A stretch of 64,000 nt of DNA from Paramarasmius palmivorus (lineage: Eukaryota > Basidiomycota > Agaricomycetes > Agaricales > Marasmiaceae), in NCBI GenBank assembly GCA_037176845.1, contig JAYKXP010000058.1, positions 1 to 64,000 of the forward strand. The letters are read 5' to 3'. A program made the position numbers and the translations under genes. The notes below the pieces were generated by a model. That model had not been told where the DNA came from and searched no databases. It saw only the letters and a program-made list of their open reading frames with translations. The first letter of the stretch is position 1, and the number at the start of each line of letters is the position of its first letter. Below are positions 24,591 to 35,942 of this stretch, piece by piece.

Positions 24591-26247
24591 GATTGTTAAA
24601 TGCTGGAGAAAGAGATTGGTTGAGCATCATCCTATATAAGCAATGGTGCTAGAATGCTGAGTGATGATGGTATGACGAAGCAACACGGTTTATAATCTTC
24701 GGTGTGGTAGAAAGAAAACGCGTAGTTGGAACTAAATGCCTTGACTGTATTGCGGGGATGAGGCGCCAGTGACAATGAGCGTCCTTCGTCGGCATATTTC
24801 CTTGGTAAGCGTCGTTGATACCATCTAATTTTGTTGCATCCGACTCCGTCGTACACGGTGAAGAATGAGTAGCACCAGCTACGGGAACGCATTTCGCGAT
24901 GTACACCATGGGCATCAGAATGTAGTGGTAGGTTGAAGGAGGAATATCATCCAGTGACGGACACGACAGACTGAGAAGTGCTGTGTGGGAATATAGAGTT
25001 GCTAAATCAGGCAAAAGACAAGCAAATGGCTAAGTTTCCCATATCCCTGACTACCTCACCACAAGAACTGGAAGTCTAGGCAAAATAGTGATGACTCGGA
25101 AGAAACGGTTATGATCTATCGAGCTACTTACAGTGCGTCAACACCCTTTCTGCAGAGCGTAATCTTTGCCCTCAACACCTTTTTCAGATCCTCAATTCGA
25201 CGTTTCGAGACCTTTTCCTACATGAACTAGACCAAAGAGCGAAGCTCGGTGATAGATGAATGAAGATCCCGACCTGTGGCAATGTGGATCACTGACTAGG
25301 ATTTGGTGATTCGGAACTGTTTGCAAAGTTGACGAGTCATGGTTTCAATTGGAACAAACTCTGAGAAGCCAGCGAAGACGATCTCTGAACGTCGAAGAAT
25401 TGTGAGTAGTCACGGACCCACACTCATTTTCGCGACTGATATACTGATATCTTAACTTTTGCCCAGGGGTCGAGCTGTCGAGACTCTGGATCGATAACAA
25501 TGCTTCACCTCAGTCGATGCTACCTTCCAGAACAGAACACTTACCGCGAACTCTTGGAGCAGCACCTGGTGTCTCCAGCCCCCGGTGAGTGTCATTCACC
25601 ACAAGACCCCGTCTCTTCTCTGATGCCCGTCCTCGAAAGCGGTGTGCTGTGACCACAGGATCTTGCAAGATTACTGTTACACCCTTGCGAGGTGACGGGC
25701 GACAATCACGGGGTGACAGCGTAAAACGGTTGCCAAGGTCGACCTGCAGCACTATTACATATCGCTCTGCGACGTTACGACTCCCATCGACGATCGACTG
25801 GAAGGAACTCGGAAGGAGAGGCGGCCCCAGAGTGTACAAGCGCTATTCGCCTTTTCTTACTTACCAAACAATAGCCCTCAGTAGCCCTCGATTAGCATAG
25901 TCTTGAATAGTCCGCTTTGTTTTTCGAGAATAATGGATTTTTTGAGGAACAAAAGGAATGCCGCAAAGGGTAGAGACGACATGTCAAATTGTTTCCACGC
26001 GAAAGCTGAAACGAAACATGTTGACATGTTTTATCTCGACTTGCTCTTTGAAAACACCTCTTATAACCATGATTCTTTTGGGAAGCAGTCTTTGTTCCCC
26101 TTCCTTTAATTCCTTTGTCCGCATTACTGCCACCGAGCCTAATACGCCACATTACCTATAATACCTAATTCCTTTTTTCGATTACTTCTTGTTCAACTCT
26201 TTCCCAAGTCTCCCAGTCTTCAAGTTTCCTCAGTCCTTCTCTTCACC
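24591..26247. other. Intergenic region
   Basis: About 1.65 kb between divergent genes. Open frames of 60-120 codons on both strands lack recognisable domains. A GC-rich block near 25,560-25,830 has frames on both strands over 100 codons long and may be a decayed repeat. The last 100 bases are pyrimidine-rich (CTTGTTCAACTCTTTCCC), as in a core promoter of the gene to the right. Confidence 0.4.
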
Positions 26248-28088
26248 ATGTCTGTCTCTATAGAAATCGTACCGACGACCTCTTCAGTTGATATGTATGG
26301 AAAACCGGATACAAAGTGAGCATCTTTTTCTCTGCACTGAGAGTCGCGTCTCACCAGAAGCAATAGTTCTGCCTACTCACTGTCTGGACATGTTACCATC
26401 ACATTATCGCCACCATCATCCATATTTGAACGCTCAAGAAAGCCTAAACTTTTACTACAATCTCTGGAGCTCACGTTTGAGGGCCAGGTGAGTTTTCGAA
26501 CATTGATGCAAACAGCAATCATTGACGATCAATTGTATACAGTCTGAAGTCTACGGACCTACAATAGGTTATTGCCCAACTCGTCTTTGCTATCTCACGC
26601 AAGAATTGGCACCCAAAGAAGCATTATTACTCGCAGACGACCGCCAGGAGGAATCAGATGAACCATGTGCGTATGCCTACTCATTCAAGCTTGGGCTGCG
26701 CAAGCTAACGCGTCTTTCAGGCCAATGGAACGTCGTCTTCAACATGAATATCCCAGGGTGGCTGCCAGCGACAACGTCAGTAGGAACAGAAGGTTTCGGC
26801 GTAAAGTACGCGTTATATGCCACCGCCAAATTCTGGAATGCAGAAAGCCGTCGCGACTCTTCCTGGTCCCTCAGTTCGCTATATTCCGTCATCTACTCGC
26901 CGGAACGATCTGTCGACGCGGAAAAGTCGATTCTGGTTCGCAGATTTGTCGCAGCACCCTGTGCTTCCAATGAAGTCGTCGATGTCCACAATACAACCTT
27001 CTATGTCAACCCACAGGTCAACCCACCTGACGAAGGCTCTTCAGCACCTCATATCCCAATCGAAATTTGGGACAAAATCCAGATCCTTGCTACCGTTCCT
27101 GATTATGCAAACTTTGAAGATGACCATCTGCCTTTCACGCTTCGCATACGTACGAAGGGTTTGGCAGCGGAGGAGTGCAAAAAGCTTCAGTTCTTGGGCT
27201 TCTCCGTGAATGTATTACAGAAAGAAAAGTACAGGTAATGCTTGCTTCTGCTCCGTGAATTACTCGTGTGCTGACAGCTTGCTTTGCAGAGAACGTGTAC
27301 CCGAAGAGTACAAGGCCCGGTACCCCTTTCCACCTCATTTACAGCAGCCACCATTCCTTCCCCTTCGTCATGCTCACCGGCTCAGCTATATCTATGACAG
27401 CCTATATATACCTCTCCCCGAAGGCGACGGAGTGGACTCTCGTGTCTTCTCCCTACTTTCCACCGCCTCAAACGGAAAGTACGAAACGATAGACGACACC
27501 CGAGTATTCTATAACGATGCAGGGAGTGAGGCTGCCTCTTGGTACACCTTGAGGTGCTCGATACCTCTCGCACACGCGTCCGAGGACGCACCTTCATCCG
27601 ACTGGGCAGGAAATGGTACCATGCATGCTACCTACTCCAGCCCCCTCCTCAGCATTCGCCATCAAGTTTCAGTGAAAATAACGCTCCAATACGACCTTCC
27701 CGATTCTGACGACTCTGCACAGGAGGCATTCATGTTCTCCGTTCCGGTACGCTTCGAGCACGTTGCGCCGCGGCTTCCCTTACCACACATCTCCCCATTG
27801 TTCACCATCGATTCCATACCTCTTACCGGGTTTGAAGACATATCTTTATTGCTCGTCACGCCGAGCGACTACACCCCAATGCTCCCTGCATATTCGACGC
27901 TTTTCGATATCAATGGAGACCGCAAGATTGATCCCACGCCCCTTCCGTTGTACTCTCCTCCTGGAGAACCTTCGCCCTCGTTTTGTGAGGAAGTTCTGGC
28001 TTATGCCAATAACTCTGCTGATGTTGAGAAGGTCTGTGACCTTCCACATGGCAGAGCTTCCTGTGATCTGGATGGTCAGGAAGCATAA
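26248..28088 (+). CDS. Conserved fungal protein, arrestin-like beta-sandwich candidate
   Basis: Protein of about 540 residues. The ATG gives MSVSIEIVPTTSSVDMYGKP, then after a short intron AYSLSGHVTITLS and LLLQSLELTFEGQ. The pattern of edge strands with SGHV and LTFEGQ resembles the N-terminal half of fungal arrestin-like proteins, which act as adaptors in ubiquitin-dependent trafficking. No PY motif is obvious. The middle (WNVVFNMNIPGWLPATTS) and C-terminal part (HQVSVKITLQYDLPD) also read as beta-strands, consistent with a second sandwich domain. Introns include one with donor GTGCGT inside EPC|QWN. I do not recognise a named gene; the arrestin link is inferred from pattern only. Confidence 0.6.
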
Positions 28089-28452
28089 CAAGCCTTTTTC
28101 ATGCCTTTCTACTGAAACGTGCCTGGCAACGTTTCAAGTTTCAAAGTAATCATCTTTACGAGTTCTGCTACCAGCCCAAGATGCTTGGTTGTATGAGTAT
28201 CTTTTTCAATATGTTGTTGTTTCGATGTTTTCGTGTTGCATAGGTTATTATTCGTATAATTATTCATGCCTCTTTCCATCGTTCGTACTTCTACTCTAGG
28301 AACGGGGCTTCAACAAAACCTTAGATTGTACATGTAATTTGAACCCTTTCAACTGTACTTAGTACGCTTCCATACATGCTTTGAATACAATATTGTCAAT
28401 ACTTCGTAACAGTAGCGCATGCAATATGTACCAATGGCAAAGTATGTACGGG

Positions 28453-30298
28453 CTACTGACCATTTGCAAGAAACCATTGGAGGTCAAGATACTGGATATA
28501 CACTTCACCCGAAACAGCCTCCCATCCCTGCGGCAACGTCCAAGATACTTTCCGGCCACGATTTTGTGGAGCTAATAGGACATACTTGATATCCGGAGAC
28601 TTCATCCCTTCATTCACGACCCTCTGCTGTAAGCTTCGTATCGTTTCAAAGCTATACTCGAAGCTTCTTGGCCGTCGGACGCTAAGCGTCTGCAGTATCC
28701 AAAGCACCATAGTCGCGTCGCTACCTCCGGGCCCGGTAGACGATTGCTCGAAAAAGAAAGCATCGAAAAAGTGTTTCTTATCCTGTGGAATGAAGTAGTG
28801 AGGAGCAGACAAGTCTATGGTATCGACATCGTCGTCCATGAATGGAGTGATCGCTCGTTGTTTAAGTGGGAGCGTGTTCCGCATGCCGGATCTGGATACG
28901 TTTCTCGATAGCGGCCTCTCCGGTCTTCTAATATACGCCCTGGCTGCGGTTGGGAGAACCACGAGTGCCTCTGTACTAGATCTCGGATCGTGAGTAAACC
29001 GCGATGAGTTACCGTCGTCTTGCTTCATTAGGTGTAGGCCGAGGAGGATGTGAGGATTGCGAAGTCGCGGTAAGCTTGTACAATGTATTGCTAGCTTTCG
29101 GAACATCCAGCTGGCCAGAAGATTGCTCTCCGGTGCGCTGTCAAAGGTCGTGTATAGGTACCTCACTTCCGTGAGATCGGTGTTGGCAAACTTCGTGGAG
29201 AGCAAGTCCAACACGAAGAGTGATTTGCAGTCGATGACCGGCTCGTCCGAGTCGTGGAAGACACCGTCACCATTTCGATGAAGGATGAATACCTCATGAG
29301 ATGATTCCGAGGATTGGGTTGTTTGGTAGAATAGTTGCACGAGATCACTGATGTTTCTGATGCCCCAAAAGACCTCCCATATCTCCCCTACGAAGTCGCG
29401 AGGATGGGTCAGGTATGCAACGAGGTCGCGTATACAAGGACCGGCCGTTTCTGAGAGCTCAACGATATCGTCGATAGTATACTCTGACTTCCATACGTCG
29501 TGTAGCTGCAGTCTGAGAGGCAGGTCAGATAAAGGCGGAGGTGATAGCTGCAACCTTACCCTGCGTACCGTTCTGCTTCGGTCCATGGATTCATGTACCA
29601 TTTGATCCCACCCCATCCCTTCTTCCATAGCCTATACCTCTTCGGATCTGGGGAAACAGCTTGAACAGAAAACACGAGTGGTGCCGAGGTGAGACTTGCG
29701 GCAGGCTCCAGTTTGTCCATATCCGCGTCGATGAGTGACCAAGGCCGAATAGAAGTACGAATGTCTTCCCAACTTTTGAGGTTATCGGAATGCATCGACC
29801 AGACACCTTCTTTGTCAAATAAATAGCTTTCTCTATCCGAAAATGTTATGATAGTAATCTGCTCATTTGCCATACGAGCAAGGAGTATGTAAATGATGAA
29901 GTAAGACTTTCCTAAGGAATAGTTAATCTACTTGAAATACGAGCGCCCAGTACGGAGTGCAACACACCTATGCCAGGAGAGCCTGTCAAGATGACGCCAG
30001 AGTTTCCAGCATCGAACGCCGCAGTCAACCTTGCGTGTGTTTGTGTGTATTCATTCCGGACGAGTATACGGCCTTTGGTGCAATGTAAGGAAGTGAGCGA
30101 GAGAAATGGCCCAGGAATAGTTTCAAGCTGGATAATCCTCGACTCAGGTTTCCGAAGCCAGACTTCATGCAATCGAGCTTTGCCTGCTGGTCCCCACCAC
30201 TGCTCCTTGAACATGATCCAACCGTCGGCCAACTCTCGCTTCCAGCGTGAATGATAGTCGAAAGTCCCGGGGAATGCATTTGTGATGGAGGAAGACAT
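28453..30298 (-). CDS. CRN/RHS-like P-loop NTPase, effector-like family
   Basis: Protein of about 580 residues from a family expanded in Agaricomycetes that resembles Crinkler/RHS proteins: a short N-terminal module, then a P-loop NTPase, then a variable domain. Exon 1 (29968-30298) starts MSSSITNAFPGTFDYHSRWK and contains ELADGWIMFKEQWWGPAGKA. The Walker A motif GSPGIGKSY is assembled across the first intron (29912-29967), directly followed by FIIYILLARMANEQ. A second intron of 47 bases (29513-29559) joins AERYAG to LQLHDVW. The long last exon contains IDLVAY-like and EVRYLYTT helices but no nuclease or kinase motif that I can name. Members are often lineage-specific and repeat-associated. 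Function unknown; effector or mobile-element defence roles have been suggested for relatives only. Confidence 0.68.
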
Positions 30299-30539
30299 CG
30301 AAGGTTAGTACTGGAGTATGATCTCCTAATATTGCAGGTAATGTGGGGCTGCTTGCCCTTGGATGATGTCTTGGGAAGTGGAAACATTGAATCGATCGGG
30401 GCAATATCGCTGAGCCCCTGGTCGGACGGTCAAAATAGTTTCAATTTGTTCCTGAGACTGTTGTACATTCAAACCTATAACATCGACTTCAGTTCATTCC
30501 AGACATTCGCAAGCATCTGTCGTACTTGGAAGCAATTCT

Positions 30540-31152
30540 TTACTGTGAGCGATAACCAACTCTGGTGGATGCAACCCAGAACTCTGTGCCTCCCTCTTCA
30601 CTCCAACCCAATGGTCCGAGATCGCACTCAGCACACGCAAGCAGTTTTAGTTTCTTCCCTAATGACAATGGTTCTAGTTATCATATGCTGAACACCTTCA
30701 CCACAAATGCTCACCTGAGGGTCCTAACGGCACTGATTCAACTGGCCGAGAAAAGCCAATGTTCTCGAATTGCATTGGTGTCGGGGTGACAAGCCACCAG
30801 TGTGATAGCTCTGGAGAGGCAGGAAGCTTCGGCAATAGAGGGTTTGAGGGTAAATCAGAGGGCTCCATCTTTTCGATTTCGATTTAACGTGTCGTCAATG
30901 TACAGGTCCAAAGCTACGCACTACGATGCTTTCGCGCTCGACTAGTTTCCCTGCACCCTTCTTCAGGATGATACTACCACACCCAGACCTCGGACAGAGA
31001 AGATCATATCGATTCACAGTCGTAGAGTCTTCTTCCTGGCCGACATCAACTATTCCATTCTCGAAAGAGGCGAGATTCTTGGGTTCCGGTCGCGTTCGGG
31101 AAGAAGATTCTCGCTGTAATAAGTCCCAAAGCTGGCTTTCAGATGGAGGCAT
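30540..31152 (-). CDS. DSS4: Dss4/Mss4-type Rab guanine-nucleotide exchange chaperone
   Basis: Small zinc-binding protein of the Mss4/Dss4 family, which stabilises nucleotide-free Rab GTPases of the secretory pathway. Three exons must be joined. Exon 1 starts MPPSESQLWDLLQRE and carries the first zinc pair in YDLLCPRSGCGSIILKKG. After a phase-0 intron (donor GTGCGT) comes WWLVTPTPMQFENIGFSR, the family's central W-FENIGF motif. After a third exon border comes LKLLACAECDLGPLGW, the second CxxC pair. The product ends TRVGYRSQ and is about 180 residues, normal for fungal Dss4. An alternative upstream start is possible because the frame stays open beyond the chosen ATG, but only from a TTG. It shares a 198-base divergent promoter with CTF18. 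Confidence 0.87.
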
Positions 31153-31350
31153 GGAATTTGAGAGGAGTCGAGTCACAGAGTCACGGTCACCACCCGCTGT
31201 GACACTGACAACTCTTGACAATTGTTTACGCGACGTTGACCATACCCTTCATCTTCTCCCTCGGATATCTGGACAGCTCATTCTCTCTCAATCTCTGTAA
31301 TTCCCTCAAGAATATTATTGAACCGCACACTGGACGCGTCATAGAACACC

Positions 31351-34300
31351 ATGTCAGCAGCAACGGCAAGCGCGTTTACACCCACAGGACTTTTGGGCCA
31401 GAGCCAGGACGCGTTCACTTCCACCGGCCTCCTTTCAGGCTCAATACCGTGCGAGGAAGATGTCGAAGAGAAGTTGGATGAAGGAATGGTGTTCAAATCG
31501 ACTGGTTTGCTCGGTTCAAGCAGCAGCGCAAGCAATGGTAAGTTGCCCTTCTACTGCTACTGCAGCTCATTCTTAGCTTTCAACGCCCAGGAAACGTAAC
31601 CGAATCCTCAAAATTCTTATCTACTGGACTTTTGGATTTGGGCACTCCAGACGCTACAGCTGGCAGTGCGTATCTCAACTAGCTCTCTTCTTCGCCTTTC
31701 TCACATACGTGCAGGCTTTCTACCGACAGGGCTCCTCTCTGAAGCACAAGGCACAGCACCGCCTCCTACAATTGACTCTGAGCTGCCCTCCCCCGAAGAT
31801 ATATTCGGTGCATCGAGTTCGAAGATACCATCACACGCTACTCCAATACCATTAGTTGGAACAACATCATCACGGTTTAGCATCAAAGCGACTGACTTTA
31901 ACGGAAAGTCATTTTACATTAGGAAAAAACCAAAGACTACGGAACGAAACGTCAGTGGAATTTCCCACTAAAGCAAGAATTCTACTGATAACCCCTCTTC
32001 CAGAAACTAGCCGCATCATCCTCGAGTCGTAAAATGGGGAATTTACTAGATGTACCAATACATCGTTTGATGGACAACCTCTCAGCGGCCACCGCAGCGT
32101 CCATGAACACAGCGTCTACCTCATCCTCGACATCAAAGCCAGTGGTAGAAGACACACTCTGGGTAGATCGCTATCGGCCTCGAAAGTTTACTGAACTGAT
32201 GGGAAATGAACGTGTGGCTCGAGAAGCGCTGTCGTGGGTCAAACAATGGGACTGGTGTGTGTTCGGGAAGAGTAAGGGCAAGAAGAGGATGAGGGAAGGA
32301 GATCAGGACGTGTACGAGGATGAGTATCACAGGCCGAAAGAAAAGGTTAGATCAATGACCGTCTAGACTCTGGTATATGACAACTCGAATCCTGTTCCCA
32401 GATACTATTACTTTCAGGGCCTCCTGGCTTAGGGAAGACTACGTTAGCGCATGTCGTAGCAAGACAGGCTGGTTACGAAGTGCTGGAGATCAATGCAAGG
32501 TATGATGGCCACTTTGTTCACTGGCGATGCTGACCGAGCTTTATTTTCATAGTGACGCGCGGTCAGGACAAATTGTCGATGACCGCATACGCCCTGCTCT
32601 CGAAGCTGGACATGCAGTAAAGAGCTCCAAGCCCTTGCTGCTCGTAATTGACGAGATTGATGGCGCCACGGGGGCCGGAGACAATGTAAGTTCGCTATGT
32701 ATGCTTCTCGTCCACTAGCTTCATGCTTTGCGTGCGTCAGTCTGGAAGCTTCATTCACAAGCTAGTGCAACTCACGCAAGGCAAGGCCCGAAAGAAATGT
32801 AAGTTCTTTTCTTGCTAGTGTTCTCGGCCGATCGTTGAAATGTGGCTTAGCCCGCTCCGGGAAAAAGGACCCGAATGCTCAGCGACCAATTCTAAGACCA
32901 ATAATCTGCATCTGTAACGACATAAACGCGGCCTCGCTGGCGAAGCTGAGACCACATGCATACCAAATTCGATACCAACGCCCTGCTGATGTTCACACTG
33001 TCAAACGTCTTCGGGAGATTTGCGAAATAGAGAGCCTTAGAGCAGATTCTAGAGCACTCTCAGCACTGGTTGGCATCGCCCAAGGTGATCTCCGAGGATG
33101 TTTGAACACTCTTCAGGTACGTTGTGTATCTATTCTGTGGAGCATCTGACTGAAAAGCAGTTATCTTGCAATAGTTCATTAAATCCAAAAATGAGGAGGT
33201 TACTGAAAGTATCATTCGTGGAGCAACTAAAGGGATGAAGGAGTCAGAGACGTCCATCAGCTCCGTGCTGAATAGCCTTTTTTCTCCGCTGTCGAAGAAA
33301 CGAGCCAAGGAGCTGGGGATGAGCGATAGCGCAGAAGCCCGATACGTCGGTCGTCTGAGTCACGAAATCGATGCGTGTGGACGCGAAAGCTCCATTGCCA
33401 TTGGTGAGTTCCTTCCGCAGCGGCTATCACTGGAACTGTAACTAGTACAAAATCTTATGTCCATGTCTTCAGGTTGTTTTGCACATTACGCCACGCTTCG
33501 GCGGCACGACGCCAATTTTTCTCGGCATGAGAAGGCTAATGATTGGCTCTTGACATTTGATTTCTTGTCGGCCGCGATGTATTCCGACGGCGACTTCGCG
33601 TTGGCGCCATACATACCATACACGCTGGTACCTTTCTATCCATTATTCCAGGAACGTGGTGCTCCAAAGGTCGAAAGAGATACGACTGACTGGGAGGTAA
33701 TGCGCTGGTCCGCTTTGTTTACACAACCTGCTCATTCTTTCCGTCAGAACCTTCAAACCACCAGAAGCAATGAAGAAATCTACAAGTCTCTTGCACGATG
33801 TCTGCAAACCGCTAGCACTCGTCACGGAGGAGACTATCGCCATTTGGGAAACAGTCCTATAATGCAACTAGAATTCGCGCCAATGATCAACAGGATAATA
33901 TCTCCTCAGTTACGACCAGTGAGTCTGAATTTCTCTCCAACCAATTCATTCATTAACCGAAATGCGGCAGGTAAATAGTCAGCTGGTCAGGCTAGAGGAG
34001 CGGGCTATGCTGTCGCGACTAGTGGATATTATGTCGACTTTAGAGCTACGCTTCGTCCAAGAGCGAACAGAAGATGGACAATTAACGTATCGCCTGGATC
34101 CGTGCGTACTTCTCTTGCTTTGAGGGCACAAGTGTTAATTCGTTTCATTCAGTCCTATAGATGTTTTCATCACCTATGACGGCAAACGCGCTCCTGACAT
34201 CCCAGTTTCACGATATGCTGTCAGGCATATGGTGGCTGAACAGGTTTGCATTTGCTCCACCCCTTCGATGCGTTGGTGTAACTTGTTTTGCAGGTTGATG

Positions 34301-34767
34301 CTCGGCTAAGCTCCCAGACGGAAATCGTCGAGAAGAGCGTCTCTGGGAAAGCCCAGTTCTTCGGTACAAACAAGTGAGCATCGTTGGATTTAGAGGACGA
34401 TACAGTGCTAATTTCGCACCTCTCAAAGGAGCTTGGGCAACGAAACCGAAGCAAGTCCTTCGGAACATGCTACTTCGATTCGGCCAAATAAGCGTGCTCG
34501 TGTAGAGCCGCCTACCGATATAGCTGACAAGGTCAGTGCACCTCTTGGAAATACCGCCTGTTCTGTGTCTAATGGGTCAATTAGCCTCCCACGGACTTCT
34601 TTGGTAGACCTATCGCCACTCCGGCTGCTGCCAAGAGCTCTACAAACTCCGCCAAACGCGGAATCGTTTTGAAAGAGACCGGGAAGACATTCCGGGTTAG
34701 TTATCGATACAAGGAGGGCAATTCTGCCGCTGTACGAAAGCCTGTCAAAACGTCCGCATTTACCTGA
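31351..34767 (+). CDS. CTF18: Ctf18, alternative clamp-loader large subunit
   Basis: AAA+ ATPase of the Ctf18-RFC complex, which loads or unloads PCNA and supports sister-chromatid cohesion and the replication checkpoint. The entry motif [20 protein letters not shown] precedes Walker A ([14 protein letters not shown]), Walker B ([13 protein letters not shown]) and the sensor region ([11 protein letters not shown]). After the ATPase come the Ctf18-specific parts: [20 protein letters not shown] and [13 protein letters not shown]. The final exon ends [20 protein letters not shown] and a short tail, the conserved Ctf18 C-terminus that binds Dcc1-Ctf8. About 14 exons. Unusual is the N-terminus, which has five copies of an F-x-[PST]-T-G-L-L motif spread over three exons. 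The start is the ATG giving [15 protein letters not shown]; bases 31152-31351 serve as a bidirectional promoter. Confidence 0.93.
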
Positions 34768-35119
34768 GTGAGGTTGTATTGAGCATTATCTTATTGTTGT
34801 ATTTTCCGTTGTATTTCCTTACTTTCGTCGATTCTAGACTGTAAATGAAGAACTAATGAATCCATGTGTTCTGAACAGTCGCGAAGAGCACTATTGTCTG
34901 GCTTCTATCAGATACGCGTCCGATCTCTGCTCTTACGAACACGATCTGTGGAAGCCTCATTACAGGATTTGTTCAGCAAGTTCACCAGCGACCGGGCAGC
35001 GACCCCATAATCGCTACTCTGAACAGACCTAGTTATTGTATAATCGAACGGACGATTGTTCTCCAGCTCTTTCACTGTCTTGTATTATCTTCTCGCCGCC
35101 TTCGACTCCGCTTTCCAAC

Positions 35120-35646
35120 ATGTTTTCTCGTGTCGCCGCTATTGCTCTGCTTGCTGTCTCTGCTCCCAGTGTATGCAAGTCCTACGGTGAGTCTATGACA
35201 TTACTCGTTTGACAGTGTGCTTACTGGCGGTCAGAACGGCGGTCACGGTGGGGGAAGCAACGCTGGCTGTGGCAACAACGAAACGCTTGCCTGCTGCAAT
35301 ACTGCTCAGAGTCTTCAGGATATAAATGTAGGCTCTTGTGTACTCTTTATGATCGTATATCGACGCTAATGCGCTCGCCCGAAGCAAATCGCTCAAATTT
35401 CGGGCTTGTCCGTCCTTCTTGAGGCACTTGACATGCCCGGTCAGGGCGTCCCCATTAGTCTCTACTGTACTCCCATCGGTATTATTGGCGGTGGTAACAA
35501 GTGCAACCAGCAGACCGTGTGCTGTGCTAACAACCAATTCGTGAGTTTGTGATGGTTTACTAGTGTGCGATCCATTTTGTTAATATGTTTATCTCTAGAA
35601 TGGTTTGATTGGGATCGGATGCACTCCTATCAATCTCAATTTGTAG
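35120..35646 (+). CDS. Class I hydrophobin
   Basis: Small secreted surface-active protein that coats aerial hyphae or fruiting bodies. The N-terminus MFSRVAAIALLAVSAP is a signal peptide. The eight-cysteine pattern is complete: C-x7-CC-x37-C-x11-C-x5-CC-x12-C and a seven-residue tail, the class I spacing. Exons 2-4 read GCGNNETLACCNTAQS, then SLYCTPIGIIGGGNKCNQQT, then GLIGIGCTPINLNL. Introns near 35330-35385 and 35540-35600 are clear. The first intron can start at GTATGC or at GTGAGT; only the former keeps the phase with the AAC-GGC-GGT exon, so the residues just after the signal peptide are uncertain. Length about 110-120 residues. It lies about 300 bases from the left end of the inverted-repeat element. 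Confidence 0.92.
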
Positions 35647-35942
35647 GACGCATGCTACAGAGCACCCGACAGCGAGCAGCTAGCTCAGTTCGGACCAACG
35701 TCTTCACATTCTTTTTTTCGGTATTTTCTACTGTTCCTCTCCTTTTGGACTCGAAGTAGCTAGGGTCGTGTTCTCCATGATGATTTTACTTGCCCAATGC
35801 AATTATTGTCTGTGATCTTTGCGAGGGTCGACCTCAGCCTTCCTGCCCGGTCTTGGTCTCTGGTCCCTGGTCCCTGGATGAGGACGCGATCACGTGAACG
35901 TCACGGCTTAACGTTGTCAATGTCAGGGGCAGCCGTCAGGTA

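Noticed and set aside
25510..25900. Overlapping frames of over 100 codons on both strands in a GC-rich block
   Set aside because: Both strands are open only because the block is GC-rich; neither product has a recognisable domain. Possibly a decayed repeat, but no family could be named.
30251..30789. Plus-strand frame of about 146 codons
   Set aside because: It is largely antisense to the DSS4 exons and to the first exon of the NTPase gene, and has no domain of its own.
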